A stretch of DNA of 39,464 nt from Acanthamoeba sp. SK_2022b. Its lineage: Eukaryota; Discosea; Longamoebia; Acanthamoebidae. Numbering within the stretch: position 1 is the stretch's first letter; every line of letters starts with the position of its first letter. Where the stretch lies: assembly GCA_027943245.1 (NCBI GenBank), contig JANDJZ010000346.1:1-39464 (forward strand), in the 5' to 3' direction. Shown in pieces: positions 1 to 15,026 of this stretch. A model generated the notes under the pieces. The model saw nothing but the letters and a program-made list of their open reading frames with translations. It was not told the origin of the DNA and made no database searches. The translations under genes were made by a program, and so were the position numbers.

Positions 1-1822
1 CTCTTCTTGCGAGGCTTGGGGTCAGTGGAGGAGGAGTAGATGGTGTTGTCGGCCCCCTGCGCGGTCCGCGAGAAATCGACGTCCGCGTAGATGGGCCTGC
101 CCGACTGGCCACGGCCGACAGCGTCACGCCCGTAGCCTTGGCCGTCGTCCTCGCCTGCCCGCGCTTGTCCGCCGGCATCGTCGGCCGGCAGGAGGCTGTC
201 GAGCGGAGCGCATGCGCGTGTGCGTGTCGGCGGTCAGTCATCGATTTGCCGGCGATCAGCGAATAAGCGAGGGAGGGGGGGGGAGAGGGAGAGCGAACGC
301 GTGTTGCTCTTCGTAGTACGAGCCGATGAACCTCGGGGCAGGGCGGCCGGCGGTTCCAACGCTCAGGTGGGGCGCGGCGATGGTCGAGCTGCGCAAGTCG
401 GGCTGCGCGCCGTCGACCACGAAGTAGGGGTACTGCTGCACCGGACAAATCGGTCAGGCCCTCGCTTAGCCATCGCGTGAGCGAGAGGGGGGGGAGCGCG
501 ACGCGGTACCTCTGCTCCCTCGGGCCGAGAGCTGGCAGGCGCCTGCGCGCCGCCGTACGCGTTCCCTGGTCGCTGGTTGAGCGCCTCGGCCGCGCCTGGA
601 TAAGGAGAATGTGCGACGCGGGCATGACGTCAGCACGTGGAGCGACCACGTGGGCAGGGGGGGGGGCGAGCAGCAGACCGAGCCACGCCGCCGTACCAGA
701 GGGAATGGAGGCCATGTAGTAGGCGTAGGGCGAGAACTGGTCGTCCCTCGCTCGCGACAGGATGAGCGTCATCTTCTCTCCCTGGCCATCGTCCTCGATC
801 GCCAAGTGTTCGTGTTTGCCTTCGAGCTCCTCCTCCTCCTCCTCCTCTTCCTTTTCCTCCTCCTCTTCCTCATCGGCTGCTTGGTTGACCTTGTTGTCGT
901 AGCCATTGAAGCCGCCCGCCCGCCGCAGGTCGTCGTCGCTGGCGCCCGACCGCTCCCCGCCTTGCCGCGGGTGCTGCTGGGCCGTCACGAACGCTTCGCT
1001 CTCGGCCCTCTCCTTTCCCCTGCTGGGCGTGGTGGCGGTCTCGCCGCCGCCTTCGTCTTCGTCGACGCCCTCGCTCGCCTCCCGCCGCTTGCCTGCCCTG
1101 GCCCGGCCCGCTCGCCGCCCGCTTCGCTCTTTGGCTTCGCTTCGCTCTTCGACGGCCTGCGCCTGTTGCGGTCGATTGGCGCACGTCGACGCCTGCTGGC
1201 CTGCGCTCACGGACGACGGAGGCGCGCCGGGAGCTGCGGCAACGTTGCTGTACGAGGCCGACGAGGCCGAAGCGACGGCCGCGTAGGTGAGCGCGGGCGC
1301 GGGCGCGGGCGACGACGACGGCGTGGTGGAGGTCGAGGTCGAGGGGTTGGCCGCCGGCTTCCGCCTGTGCCGCCGCTTCGAGTTGGCAGTCGTCGCGCCG
1401 CTGCGCCCATCGGACGCGTCGCTGTCCTCGCCGCTGTCGCCGTTCTGGCCTCTGGTTGCGGCGGTGGCCTTCCTCATCCGCTGGTTCTCTGCTGATGACG
1501 AAGAAGTAGAGGGGAGAGAAGGAGAAGAAGTAGAGGTGTCGGTCAGCGGCGATGCTTGCTTTGGGCCCACTTCAACAAGCTCGCGTTCGCTCGTGACCAC
1601 CACGACAGGGATGAGCGGTGCGTCATCTTCATTCCTCGCGTAGTAGAGGTCCGATTTTCGCTTTAGATGCTCCCCTTCGCCCTTTCCATCTTTACTCTCC
1701 ACCACCTCCACCTCCACGCTTTGGTGGAGGGCCTCATCTCTGCGGCGTGCAAGGATTCGAAATGTAACGAAAATCAAGAGCTGAAGATGCACGAAGAGGA
1801 TGACCGTCACCACGAGCAGCAT
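1..1822 (-). CDS. Unrecognised membrane-anchored, low-complexity protein (3' end outside window)
   Basis: I do not recognise this gene. Reading leftwards, four exons join in frame: 1822–697, 595–510, 435–299 and 195 to the window edge, with GT–AG introns (donors GTACGG, GTACCG, GTTCGC). About 514 codons are open and the 3' end is missing. Residues 2–21 are one hydrophobic stretch followed closely by RRR, which suggests a signal anchor or single-pass helix. The rest is Ser/Thr/Pro/Ala-rich with a Glu-rich run encoded near 835–880 and no visible catalytic motif. Short tyrosine-containing islands stand out from this background: FSPYAYYMAS, QYPYFVVDG, RPIYADVDF and NTIYSSS. I chose ATG 1822 because it opens the hydrophobic segment. 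The frame stays open upstream and a donor-like CAG/GTACC lies at about 1928, so a 5' exon is possible. The frame is also open across the introns, which alone would not prove coding. Confidence 0.6.
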   Translation of the reverse strand, partial: MLLVVTVILFVHLQLLIFVTFRILARRRDEALHQSVEVEVVESKDGKGEGEHLKRKSDLYYARNEDDAPLIPVVVVTSERELVEVGPKQASPLTDTSTSSPSLPSTSSSSAENQRMRKATAATRGQNGDSGEDSDASDGRSGATTANSKRRHRRKPAANPSTSTSTTPSSSPAPAPALTYAAVASASSASYSNVAAAPGAPPSSVSAGQQASTCANRPQQAQAVEERSEAKERSGRRAGRARAGKRREASEGVDEDEGGGETATTPSRGKERAESEAFVTAQQHPRQGGERSGASDDDLRRAGGFNGYDNKVNQAADEEEEEEKEEEEEEEELEGKHEHLAIEDDGQGEKMTLILSRARDDQFSPYAYYMASIPSGTAAWLGLLLAPPPAHVVAPRADVMPASHILLIQARPRRSTSDQGTRTAARRRLPALGPREQRYRVALPPLSLTRWLSEGLTDLSGAAVPLLRGRRRAARLAQLDHRRAPPERWNRRPPCPEVHRLVLRRATRVRSPSPPPSLAYSLIAGKSMTDRRHAHAHALRSTASCRPTMPADKRGQARTTAKATGVTLSAVASRAGPSTRTSISRGPRRGPTTPSTPPPLTPSLARR

Positions 1823-2319
1823 GATCTTGTGGCGATGCGATCGCTGCGTGTACGTCCAGCGCAAATTCGAATTCGAGAAAATTGGAATTCCTCCACACCT
1901 ATCACTTTGTGAAGAAGCAGAGCGGTACCTGGCTGGGCAAGTGGTGTGTTGGTAGGGAGCCAGTAGAAACCAACCAGCAGCAACTAGACCATTAATCAAA
2001 AAAAATCGATGAATTAATCAGTGCGTCTCGCGGCTATTGTGGTTCCGCCCAAAAATATTTACGGAATTAAAAACAATTTATTGCCGTGGTTGGCAAGACA
2101 CTCAACAGCTGGCCTTCTGCCCCACGGACGCATGTGTCTTGTGGTGATCCCTCTCAGCACGGGCATGACGGGTGACAAGGCCATCCACAACGGGTGAGCC
2201 AAAACAAGCAGCCACCACCTAACCTTCGCGTTTATCGTGCAGTTGTTGTGCAGGATTTTGGTGCGACCTAATTTTTTTTTTGCATTCCCGACACAACAGG
2301 CAACAGTTTGGCACGAGCG
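1823..2319. other. Divergent intergenic region
   Basis: About 500 bp lie between the minus-strand gene at left and the plus-strand F-box gene at right. It holds AT-rich patches near 1997–2075 and a T9-type tract at 2271–2280, unlike the GC-rich coding DNA on both sides. A short open stretch ending at a donor-like GTACC near 1928 on the minus strand could be a 5' exon of the left gene. I see no clear TATA box and no other gene. Confidence 0.4.
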
Positions 2320-4213
2320 ATGGAGGGGCCACGCCCTCGGACGCCACCGGCGCGAGGAAGGAAACTGACGATGATGTCGGTGTCGGCCACGGCCACCATG
2401 ACGAGTCGCGATGCGACGCGTCAGGTGTGGTCCCTGGAGGGAGAAACACCCATAACACTACTGGCCGAGCTGCCCGAGGAAGTACTTCTCGCCATCCTCG
2501 CTATGCTGGACGGACGCGACCTCACCGCCGTGACAGCCGTCAGCCACTTCTTTCGCCGTCTCGCTCTTGAGGACTCGTACCTCCCGCAACCCAACCCAAC
2601 CCATTCGCTTTTTCTTCGTTCTTCCCTCATTTTTTAATTTTATTGACCTATTTAATTTTGTTGCGTTAGTTATGAGAGTAAATATTTTTCTGCATACGCA
2701 TTCGTGCGTGCCCCGACTTTTGACCACAAAAGGAGTGAATTAATTTGATTAAATATGTTTTTTGATAACTGGGAACATGTCTGCCACCAAACTGGCCGCC
2801 ACTCTCCTTTGTGCGTGTAGGCTGTGGCGCGTCAAGTGCAGGAATCCCCAGCGCAAGCATCTGGGCCACACATGGCACGAGCACTTCGTCCTTGAAAACA
2901 CCCCGCACCCGCACCGACTCAAACAGATCAGGTCCGTCATCGTCGGAGCAGCCCGTCTTGGCTGTGTGTTCCACGCCAGTTTGTCGACAACATTCCTCTA
3001 ATCGCGCCAAACGACGTGTGCCCCGTGAACACATCCCAACAGGGAGACGGCGTGTACGGTGAACTTCGTGCCCAAACCACAGACCTACAAGAAGCCCACC
3101 ACGATCCTCTTCTTTGGCGAGGACGGTTCCGGAAGGGTACCGCCTCCTCTTTCTTTCTTCTCTTTCATTTTAAGCCCGGCGTGAGTCTTTTGTTGCTGAC
3201 GCGTTAGGTTGGCATTGGTTGCTTTTTGTTACTATAAAGCGAGCGCTGATTGATAGGCTGCTGTACGATACGTTCGATGAAGACGTCATACTCAAGCCGG
3301 GCCGCTACTTCCCGCCCGACGTGCGCCACCATCTCCTTCCAGGTGCACTTTTGTCGACACTTACGTGTGTTCACCATCACTTGTGTGCGTCGCGCGCGAT
3401 TGCAGATCAAGTGCTGCCTGGTCAACGAAACCACGCTGATCCCCGTTCGATTCGTACGTGCGCCTTATGCCTCGGCCTCTTGTCGATTGAACGTGTTCAC
3501 TCTGACATCTTTGGCGCGCGTTCGCAACATGCAGACACGACATGGACACGAATCGTTCCCGGGGCAATACAACCTGTGGCGAGGGGCCGACGCGGCCATC
3601 CTCGTGTGCGATCTGACCAACGAGAAGTCCATACAGAACCTCTTGCTCTGGCTTGGGGTACCCCCCCCCCTCTTCAAACCCATTCTGTTGGCGCTCCTGG
3701 AGTTCTCACGGGGAAGCAACGCTGCTTGCCGCGTCGTGTTGCGTCTGTGGTCGCGACGCAGGAAGCAGAGCGCTACTTCAACAAGCCGCGAATATTCGTG
3801 GTGGGCAACAAGTCAGACGTGCACAGCGACATGCACATCCAGTCCTCGGCCGAGATTGTGGTACCACTCCTCGCGACTGAACGGTCAGCGATTAATCGTT
3901 CGCGTGGCTCTTGGCAACACGCTGGTGCTCCACGATCTTCCTCCTCATTCCCGTGCACTCGACCGTATATACAAAGGCAATGCTCGACGACTGGCGGTGG
4001 CAGCACTCGGGGGTCTTTCTGGGCGAGTACATCGAGGTGAGCGCCAAGACGGGGCGCAACGTGGACCTCGCCCTCAAGTATGTGGTGGCCGCCCTCGCCC
4101 ACATCAACGCCGCGGAGGGCTCCTCTCTCCAGCCCAATCTCGAACGACTACACTCGTCCGCCGGCCCGGTCATGCAAAAGTCCAAAAAGCGAAGCTCGTG
4201 TCTCGTTTCCTAA
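2320..4213 (+). CDS. F-box fused to a degenerate Ras/Rab-like GTPase with CaaX end; one frame conflict
   Basis: Proposed exons: 2320–2576, 2821–2931, 3043–3136, 3240–3342 (or to 3320), 3406–3453, 3535–3657, 3762–3860, 3977–4213. Exons 1–2 form an F-box: LAELPEEVLLAILAMLDGRD through FFRRLALEDSLWR. Exons 3–8 follow a small-GTPase fold: strand 1 and P-loop (ILFFGEDGSG), YDTFDED helix, GHESFPGQYNLWRGADAA, G4 NKSD, G5 EVSAKTG, and terminal CLVS, a prenylation-type CaaX box. Key residues are damaged: the P-loop Lys reads Arg, and the G3 Asp (DxxG) reads Thr in TRHGHE. Exon 4 starts in one frame, but its end (PTCATISFQ, which resembles switch I) is in another, so there is a 1-nt indel, a sequence error, or a donor at 3321 that skips switch I. 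F-box proteins recruit substrates to SCF ubiquitin ligases. A GTPase fusion would suggest membrane-anchored regulation, which is inference. The start is the first in-frame ATG. Confidence 0.65.
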
Positions 4214-5164
4214 CTCCTATTGACTTGTGGGGACCTAGTGCCCACGCAACCATTTTAACGTCGGGAAGGTAAGAGAGCGTCGGCGAAGGACTCGCTCGTT
4301 ACCACATGTTCTTTATCATCGTTCAACAAGGAAGCACTTCTTGCAAACGATCCTAATCATGCCCTCACGCGCCAGAGACCAGCAAAGGACATTGGCCAAG
4401 GCGGGCACGCATTTAGCTCCTCCACCAAGTCGGCACCATCGTCCGTAGTGTGGGAGTTATCGGCATGCGTCCCAGCTGTGCACACCTCGGCCAAGCGTCA
4501 GCCCGGTCACCTCAACGTTGTGACAGAATCGTTGAGGTGACGACTTCATAGGACTCACGCTGTCAGGACGGCGAGCCATCGCGTTGCTGCCATGGATGGT
4601 TGCCCCTCGCGTGTTTCTTGCACTTGGCAGCTGCTTTCGGCTGGTCGTTGAGGCTCCTCGTGAATACGTCAAAGGTGCGGTCTGGAGCCGGCGAATGTCA
4701 CAGGAAGGACATGGAAGGTGCAACCCTGGCGTGCCTGGGGCGCTTCGTGTGTAGCAACATTGTGGTCGCAAGTCTTTTCCACGTTAGCTCACGGCAATTA
4801 CCATAGATCGTTAGAAGGGCACACCAAGCGCGGCACACAGCAGTGCTTTCGGGTCAGCTGGCCTGCAGGTCGTCACCGTCCCATAAGGCGATTGCCCTTG
4901 GCACCTTGTACCCGGATACAAGAAGCGGGCGCGGATTGGTCGCCCCATAAGCAGGCAACCGTTTGGGGGGCGTGTCCACGCACTCGGCGAACAAAGTGAA
5001 CCGGGTGCAAAAACAGGTCCACACGCAAATAGAGGGTAGACCGTGCAAGCTCTCAAGCCCTCTTGTGTCTGCCGTGGCCTTTGTCTTTGTTCTTCCTCGG
5101 AGCTAGAAGCGAACTATAGAGAACTTGAAACGTACGCGAGGTAACGAACTCCCCCAGCATCACA
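4214..5164. other. Intergenic region without a recognisable gene
   Basis: About 950 bp separate the F-box/GTPase stop from the RhoGAP start. Open frames on both strands here are short, have unstructured compositions and no domain signatures, and I could not chain them by splice sites. The only distinct structure I see is the perfect 12-bp inverted repeat at 4506–4541. The region probably carries the 3' end of the left gene and the promoter of the right one. Confidence 0.5.
4506..4541. repeat. Perfect 12-bp inverted repeat (hairpin)
   Basis: The arms GTCACCTCAACG (4506–4517) and CGTTGAGGTGAC (4530–4541) are exact reverse complements around a 12-nt loop. It lies in otherwise featureless intergenic DNA about 300 bp after the F-box/GTPase stop. 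It could be a transcript 3'-end hairpin or a dimeric protein-binding site; nothing decides between them. Confidence 0.85.
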
Positions 5165-7055
5165 ATGAGCCTCATCAAAAAGAAGAAGACGAAAGCGATC
5201 CGACGCTCAACGTCCGCGCCACACCATCCCGTCGCGATATCCTCCTCCGCAACGCCTTCCAGTCCGACAGTGTCCACGCCCTTGCCTCGCACTCCAAGCT
5301 CCGATGAAGCCGAGGCCCTCCCCTCGCACTTCCGTTCGTTGAAGATGGGGAAGGGCAAGTCCCAGACATGGAGCCCCGACGAGCAACGCCAGCAAACCTC
5401 CTCCACCTTCTCCTCCTCCTCCGGCGAGGTCAAGACCGGCGCCTCGCCATCCCGAGCTCGGCGAGCCTCCAAGATGTTCCGAAAGATAGGCGGAGGCAGC
5501 CGCATCGGGCCGTCCGTCTCCGCGCAACAACAACACCAACACGCGGCCACCTCGTCGTCGCCCGCAACACCTCCGCTGTGGCTACCTCTTATCGACTTTC
5601 TTTGTCGCGCCGTCGAACAGCACGGTAACCTGCGTCTCTCCTTTTCCTTTAAAAGAAGTGCTCCATTTATTTATTTTATTTATTTTTAAGCACATTTCTA
5701 TTATTGTAGCACGGGACAATTATGTGATATTGTTTTTATTTTTTTTAAAAAAATTATTGTTTTAATCGATTTATATTGGATCGTGTAGGAGGACAAAAGA
5801 TGGGCATTTTCAGGCTGAGCGCCAATGCAAGGACAGTGCGCGAGCTGCTGCTGGCGTGCGTGGGCCTCTACGAGAAGCGGGCGGACGAGGAGGCCATGCA
5901 CAGGCTCTTCGCGCCCTACGCCGACGAGGTGGACGTGGCGGCGAGCGTGCTCAAGGCCTACCTCCGTGAGCAGAGCCAGCCGCTCATCCCCACGACCCAC
6001 CACGACCGCTTCGTGTCCGTGGCCGGCCTCGACCGGCTCGACGAACGACTCGAGCAGCTCTCTCAACACGTCTATGCGCTGCCCGAAGAGCTCATGTATG
6101 TCTTGGGGACATTCCTCGCATTCACCGCACCATTGACGGTCTAACACTTAATGCCCTCCCCTCCAATCCCGCGTGCTCAACCCGCAGGAGGATATTCGAG
6201 CGGCTGATTCGTTCCCTGCATAAGATCCAGGCCAATCAGGAGGTGAACCGCATGGACGCGTCCAACTTGGCCATCGGTACCCACAACACTACCGACTTTG
6301 TTCTCTCCCTCTCTCTCTCCTGGCTAACGCACGCTCGGTGCGCCGTGAAGTGTTTGCGCCGTCGCTTCTGCGAGCGGAGACGGAGGGCCTGGACATCCTC
6401 AAGATCCGGTCGCAGTGCCAGGTCATCGAGACCTTCATCCTTCACCACGACCGCATCTTCACGCCCGCGGTACCGCCCCCTTCCCCCATCATCCTCATCA
6501 TTCGAGCGCGCAGCCTCCCCCCTCCTCCTCCTCCTCTCATCAATGGCGAATGGGCGTGCTTGGGTGACAGATGGAAGAGATGGCGCGCGAGCTGCAGATC
6601 AAGGACGTGGTCGCGGCCATCCACCAAGACGACGACAATGGCAGGAAGAACGAACAGCTCGAGTTCGATAGCGCGGTGTCGGAGCTCACGCGAGAGGCGG
6701 CCGACGGCGAGCACGACAAGGAGCATCGATGGGAGAAGGAGCACCTCAGCGCGTTCTCGTCCGTGCCCTGCCACGCCTGCCGCAAGGCCATCTTCGGGTT
6801 CCGACACACGGCGTATCTCTGCCAAGGTGCAGCCCACCCCACGGCTCGCTGGGGCTAGAGCTCGCTGACCCTGGGCGTGTCTGGCACACAGACTGCGGTT
6901 TGTCGGCGCACGGCAAGTGTCGCAAGAGGACCGGCCACGCGTGTGGCGGTCAGAGCGCCAAGGCCGACGACCCGAGCGGCAAGCCGACGCCATCGGAGCC
7001 CGTGGTGGTGCTCGTATCGGGGTCTGGCTGGAGCCGGCAGGTGACCCACGAGTGA
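5165..7055 (+). CDS. RhoGAP domain protein with C-terminal C1 zinc finger
   Basis: Six exons join in frame to 464 aa: 5165–5624, 5789–6095, 6188–6276, 6351–6469, 6571–6826, 6892–7055. Residues 1–135 are a basic, Ser/Thr/Gln-rich leader starting KKKKTKAIRR. The RhoGAP domain runs about 138–325: PLWLPLIDFLCRAVEQH, then GIFRLSA with the arginine finger near Arg162, SQPLIPTTHHDRF, NRMDASNLAI and VFAPSLLR. The domain stimulates GTP hydrolysis by Rho/Rac-type GTPases. A short charged segment precedes a C1 finger (about 376–428) with the expected His and Cys spacing (KEHLSAFSSVPCHAC … CGLSAHGKCRKRTGHAC), likely binding membrane lipid or a protein partner. It has GAP first and C1 second, the reverse of chimaerins. 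ATG 5165 is the first in-frame Met. Likely role: actin, phagocytic or motility signalling at membranes, inferred from the family. Confidence 0.9.
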
Positions 7056-7648
7056 CGAGGCCTGCGTTGCGCTGCTGCTGGTCTGACTTGCAGATTTTGA
7101 CCACATAGCGAGGAATGTAGAGACATTCCGCCGCAGGTGCACGGCGACACTGTACAGCTGAATCCTCGCCTGGACACCTACATACATACATTTGGCAGCG
7201 CTTTGTTTTCTTGACACTGACGAGAACTCCTAAGAAGGGGGAGGCGAACCAGACGGGGCGGATCTACGGAGGGGGGAGGGGGCACACACGAACAAAGATG
7301 GCCGGGAAAAACACCAAACAAGGACCGGAGATGGGCTGTCGCAGCTATGAGGCCCTGCTACCGTTTACGTCAGAACCCTTCTATCGGTTCGGCATCTCGG
7401 GTTTTGGTTCCGTACGTTTGCGATTGGATCCAGATTGAGTCTGTCGACAGATATGCACCCGCGAAGCGCATTTGCAGCTGGTACTGGCCAACCGCGGACT
7501 CGGTTGCTCCCAACGCGCCAACCAGCGATAGCCGTCGCCGAGTTGTGGGCAGCAACGAGGCCTTATGCGTAATCATGCACGGAGCCACTTCATTTTTTCT
7601 GAAGCACAATCACGATAAGAACGACCACACTGAAGACAAGGGAGAAGG
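7056..7648. other. Intergenic region / upstream of the receptor kinase
   Basis: About 590 bp follow the RhoGAP stop. The first part is plausible 3' UTR. Further right is a G-rich patch (7258–7285), then a stretch with no convincing coding frame. A TGTCGACA palindrome sits at 7442–7449, about 200 bp before the receptor start codon. I see no TATA box close to the ATG. Confidence 0.4.
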
Positions 7649-13246
<5,598 letters not shown>

Positions 13247-13502
13247 GCTTTGCTGGCTCGCGTGTGTACAGAAAAGAAAAGAAAAGAAAAGAAGAGAAAA
13301 TAGAATTTTTATTTCGCATTCGTTGCTCCGTGAGCTCACAAGAAAGCGCAAGCGAAGGTGTGTTCTCCCCCCCTTCTCCGCGCCTTCTTGTGCTAGAACT
13401 GGCGTGTCACTTTTCTTTTCAGTTGTACCTCCGAGCTGCTACTTTACGTTTGGATAAACATTTGATCGATCTCATTCACAAGTTGGCTCGAGCTAGAGCT
13501 GG

Positions 13503-14336
13503 ATGCATAACGCTAGCGCTTCTTCCTGTCTGACCACCCTCGGCGGGGCGTGGCTTGCCGTGGTGTTGGCCTTCTGTCTTGCCAGTGTGTACAACCTCGA
13601 TATGCAAGCTCAGGCCGCACCGCACCCCTTCACCATCCGCGACCTCACCGCGGTCCAGCGCGTGGGCGACCTCTCCGTGTCGCCCAACGGACAGCTCGCC
13701 GCCTTCACCGTCCGCAAGTGGGTACGCACGCACACGCACACGCCTCGCCGTGGCATGCCACGCACGCGCGCGCGACGCTGATGTGCGTTTTTCACGTTCC
13801 ACCACGGCTAGAACGGCACGAGCACGACGACCAGCCTGCACGTGCTTGACATTGCACAGGGCCACGTGCGTCGCCTGACCACCAAGGAGGGCGTCAGCGA
13901 CAACAGCCCGCGCTGGAGCCCCGACAGCGCCCACCTCGTCTTCCTCTCCTCCCGCTCCGGCTCCTCCCAGGTGTGGGGCGTGCCGGTCTCTGCCGGCGAG
14001 GAAGCCGTCTATCAGCTGACCGATCTCCCGCTCGACGTCGAGAATCTGCGCTGGTCCCCCGCAGGTCTGTTGTGAGAGCGCGCGCACTTCAAGGCCCACG
14101 CTTCATTTTATTTTATTTTATATTTTATTTCGTTTCATTTCATTTCATTTGTTTGCCTTGCGAGGACGGCCTCCTAACCGATCTAGCGCGCGCTCACTTT
14201 CAGGCGACTACCTGTCGTTCTCCGCCAGCGTGTATACGCATTGTCCCGCCGAGGAGATGTTCCAGTGCACCGCCGAGAAGAACAAGGAAGTCGAAGCTCG
14301 CGGTAACGTTTGTTCTCGTTGTTGTTCTCGTTCTCG

Positions 14337-14413
<77 letters not shown>

Positions 14414-14992
14414 ATCTCTTTCGTGTATGTTGACGCTTGGGGCCAACGTGCGCGCAGGTCCCAACACGGGTCTGGTGTACACGAGCCTCTACGTGAGGCG
14501 GTGGGACGCCTACGAGACCGAGGGAAAGCTCAACAGCCTCTTCGTCCTCCGCCTAGCGCGTAGCGCAGACGGGTTCAAGGCGGTGTACCCCGCGCTCCCC
14601 ATCTCGTACGGCCTCAAGGCGGCTGCGCCCGTTCCTCCCTTTGGCGGGATCGAGCAATACGGTACAACTCCCCCCCCCCCCGCAAAACACCCCTTCTACA
14701 CAGGCACGATCACAGGCTGTAGTGGAAGCGATGGCAACTCAATCAATTAATTGTTCGTTTGTTTGGGTGTACACCAGCCTGGGCTCCCGACGGTAAGGAG
14801 ATCGCGTTTACTGCGGAGATGATCAACCACGAGACCGCGTGGAGCACCGGCTGGCGCGTATTCACGGTGGCCATCGGCGAGGATGGACCCGCAGCCGGCA
14901 GCCTTCGGTACATGTTCCCTTTCTCTTTGTTCGCCACCACATAATGTCGACAATATATGAATAACCCTTTTACTAATTCTAAATGGATTTTT

Positions 14993-15026
<34 letters not shown>

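Noticed and set aside
611..1495. 294-codon plus-strand frame at the left edge
   Set aside because: Antisense to the minus-strand gene; its Leu-rich run is simply the reverse of the Glu codons, and the minus frame has matching splice sites and a start.
4457..5056. Several short open frames in the 4214–5164 gap
   Set aside because: No domain, no consistent splice chaining and no codon pattern like the neighbours.
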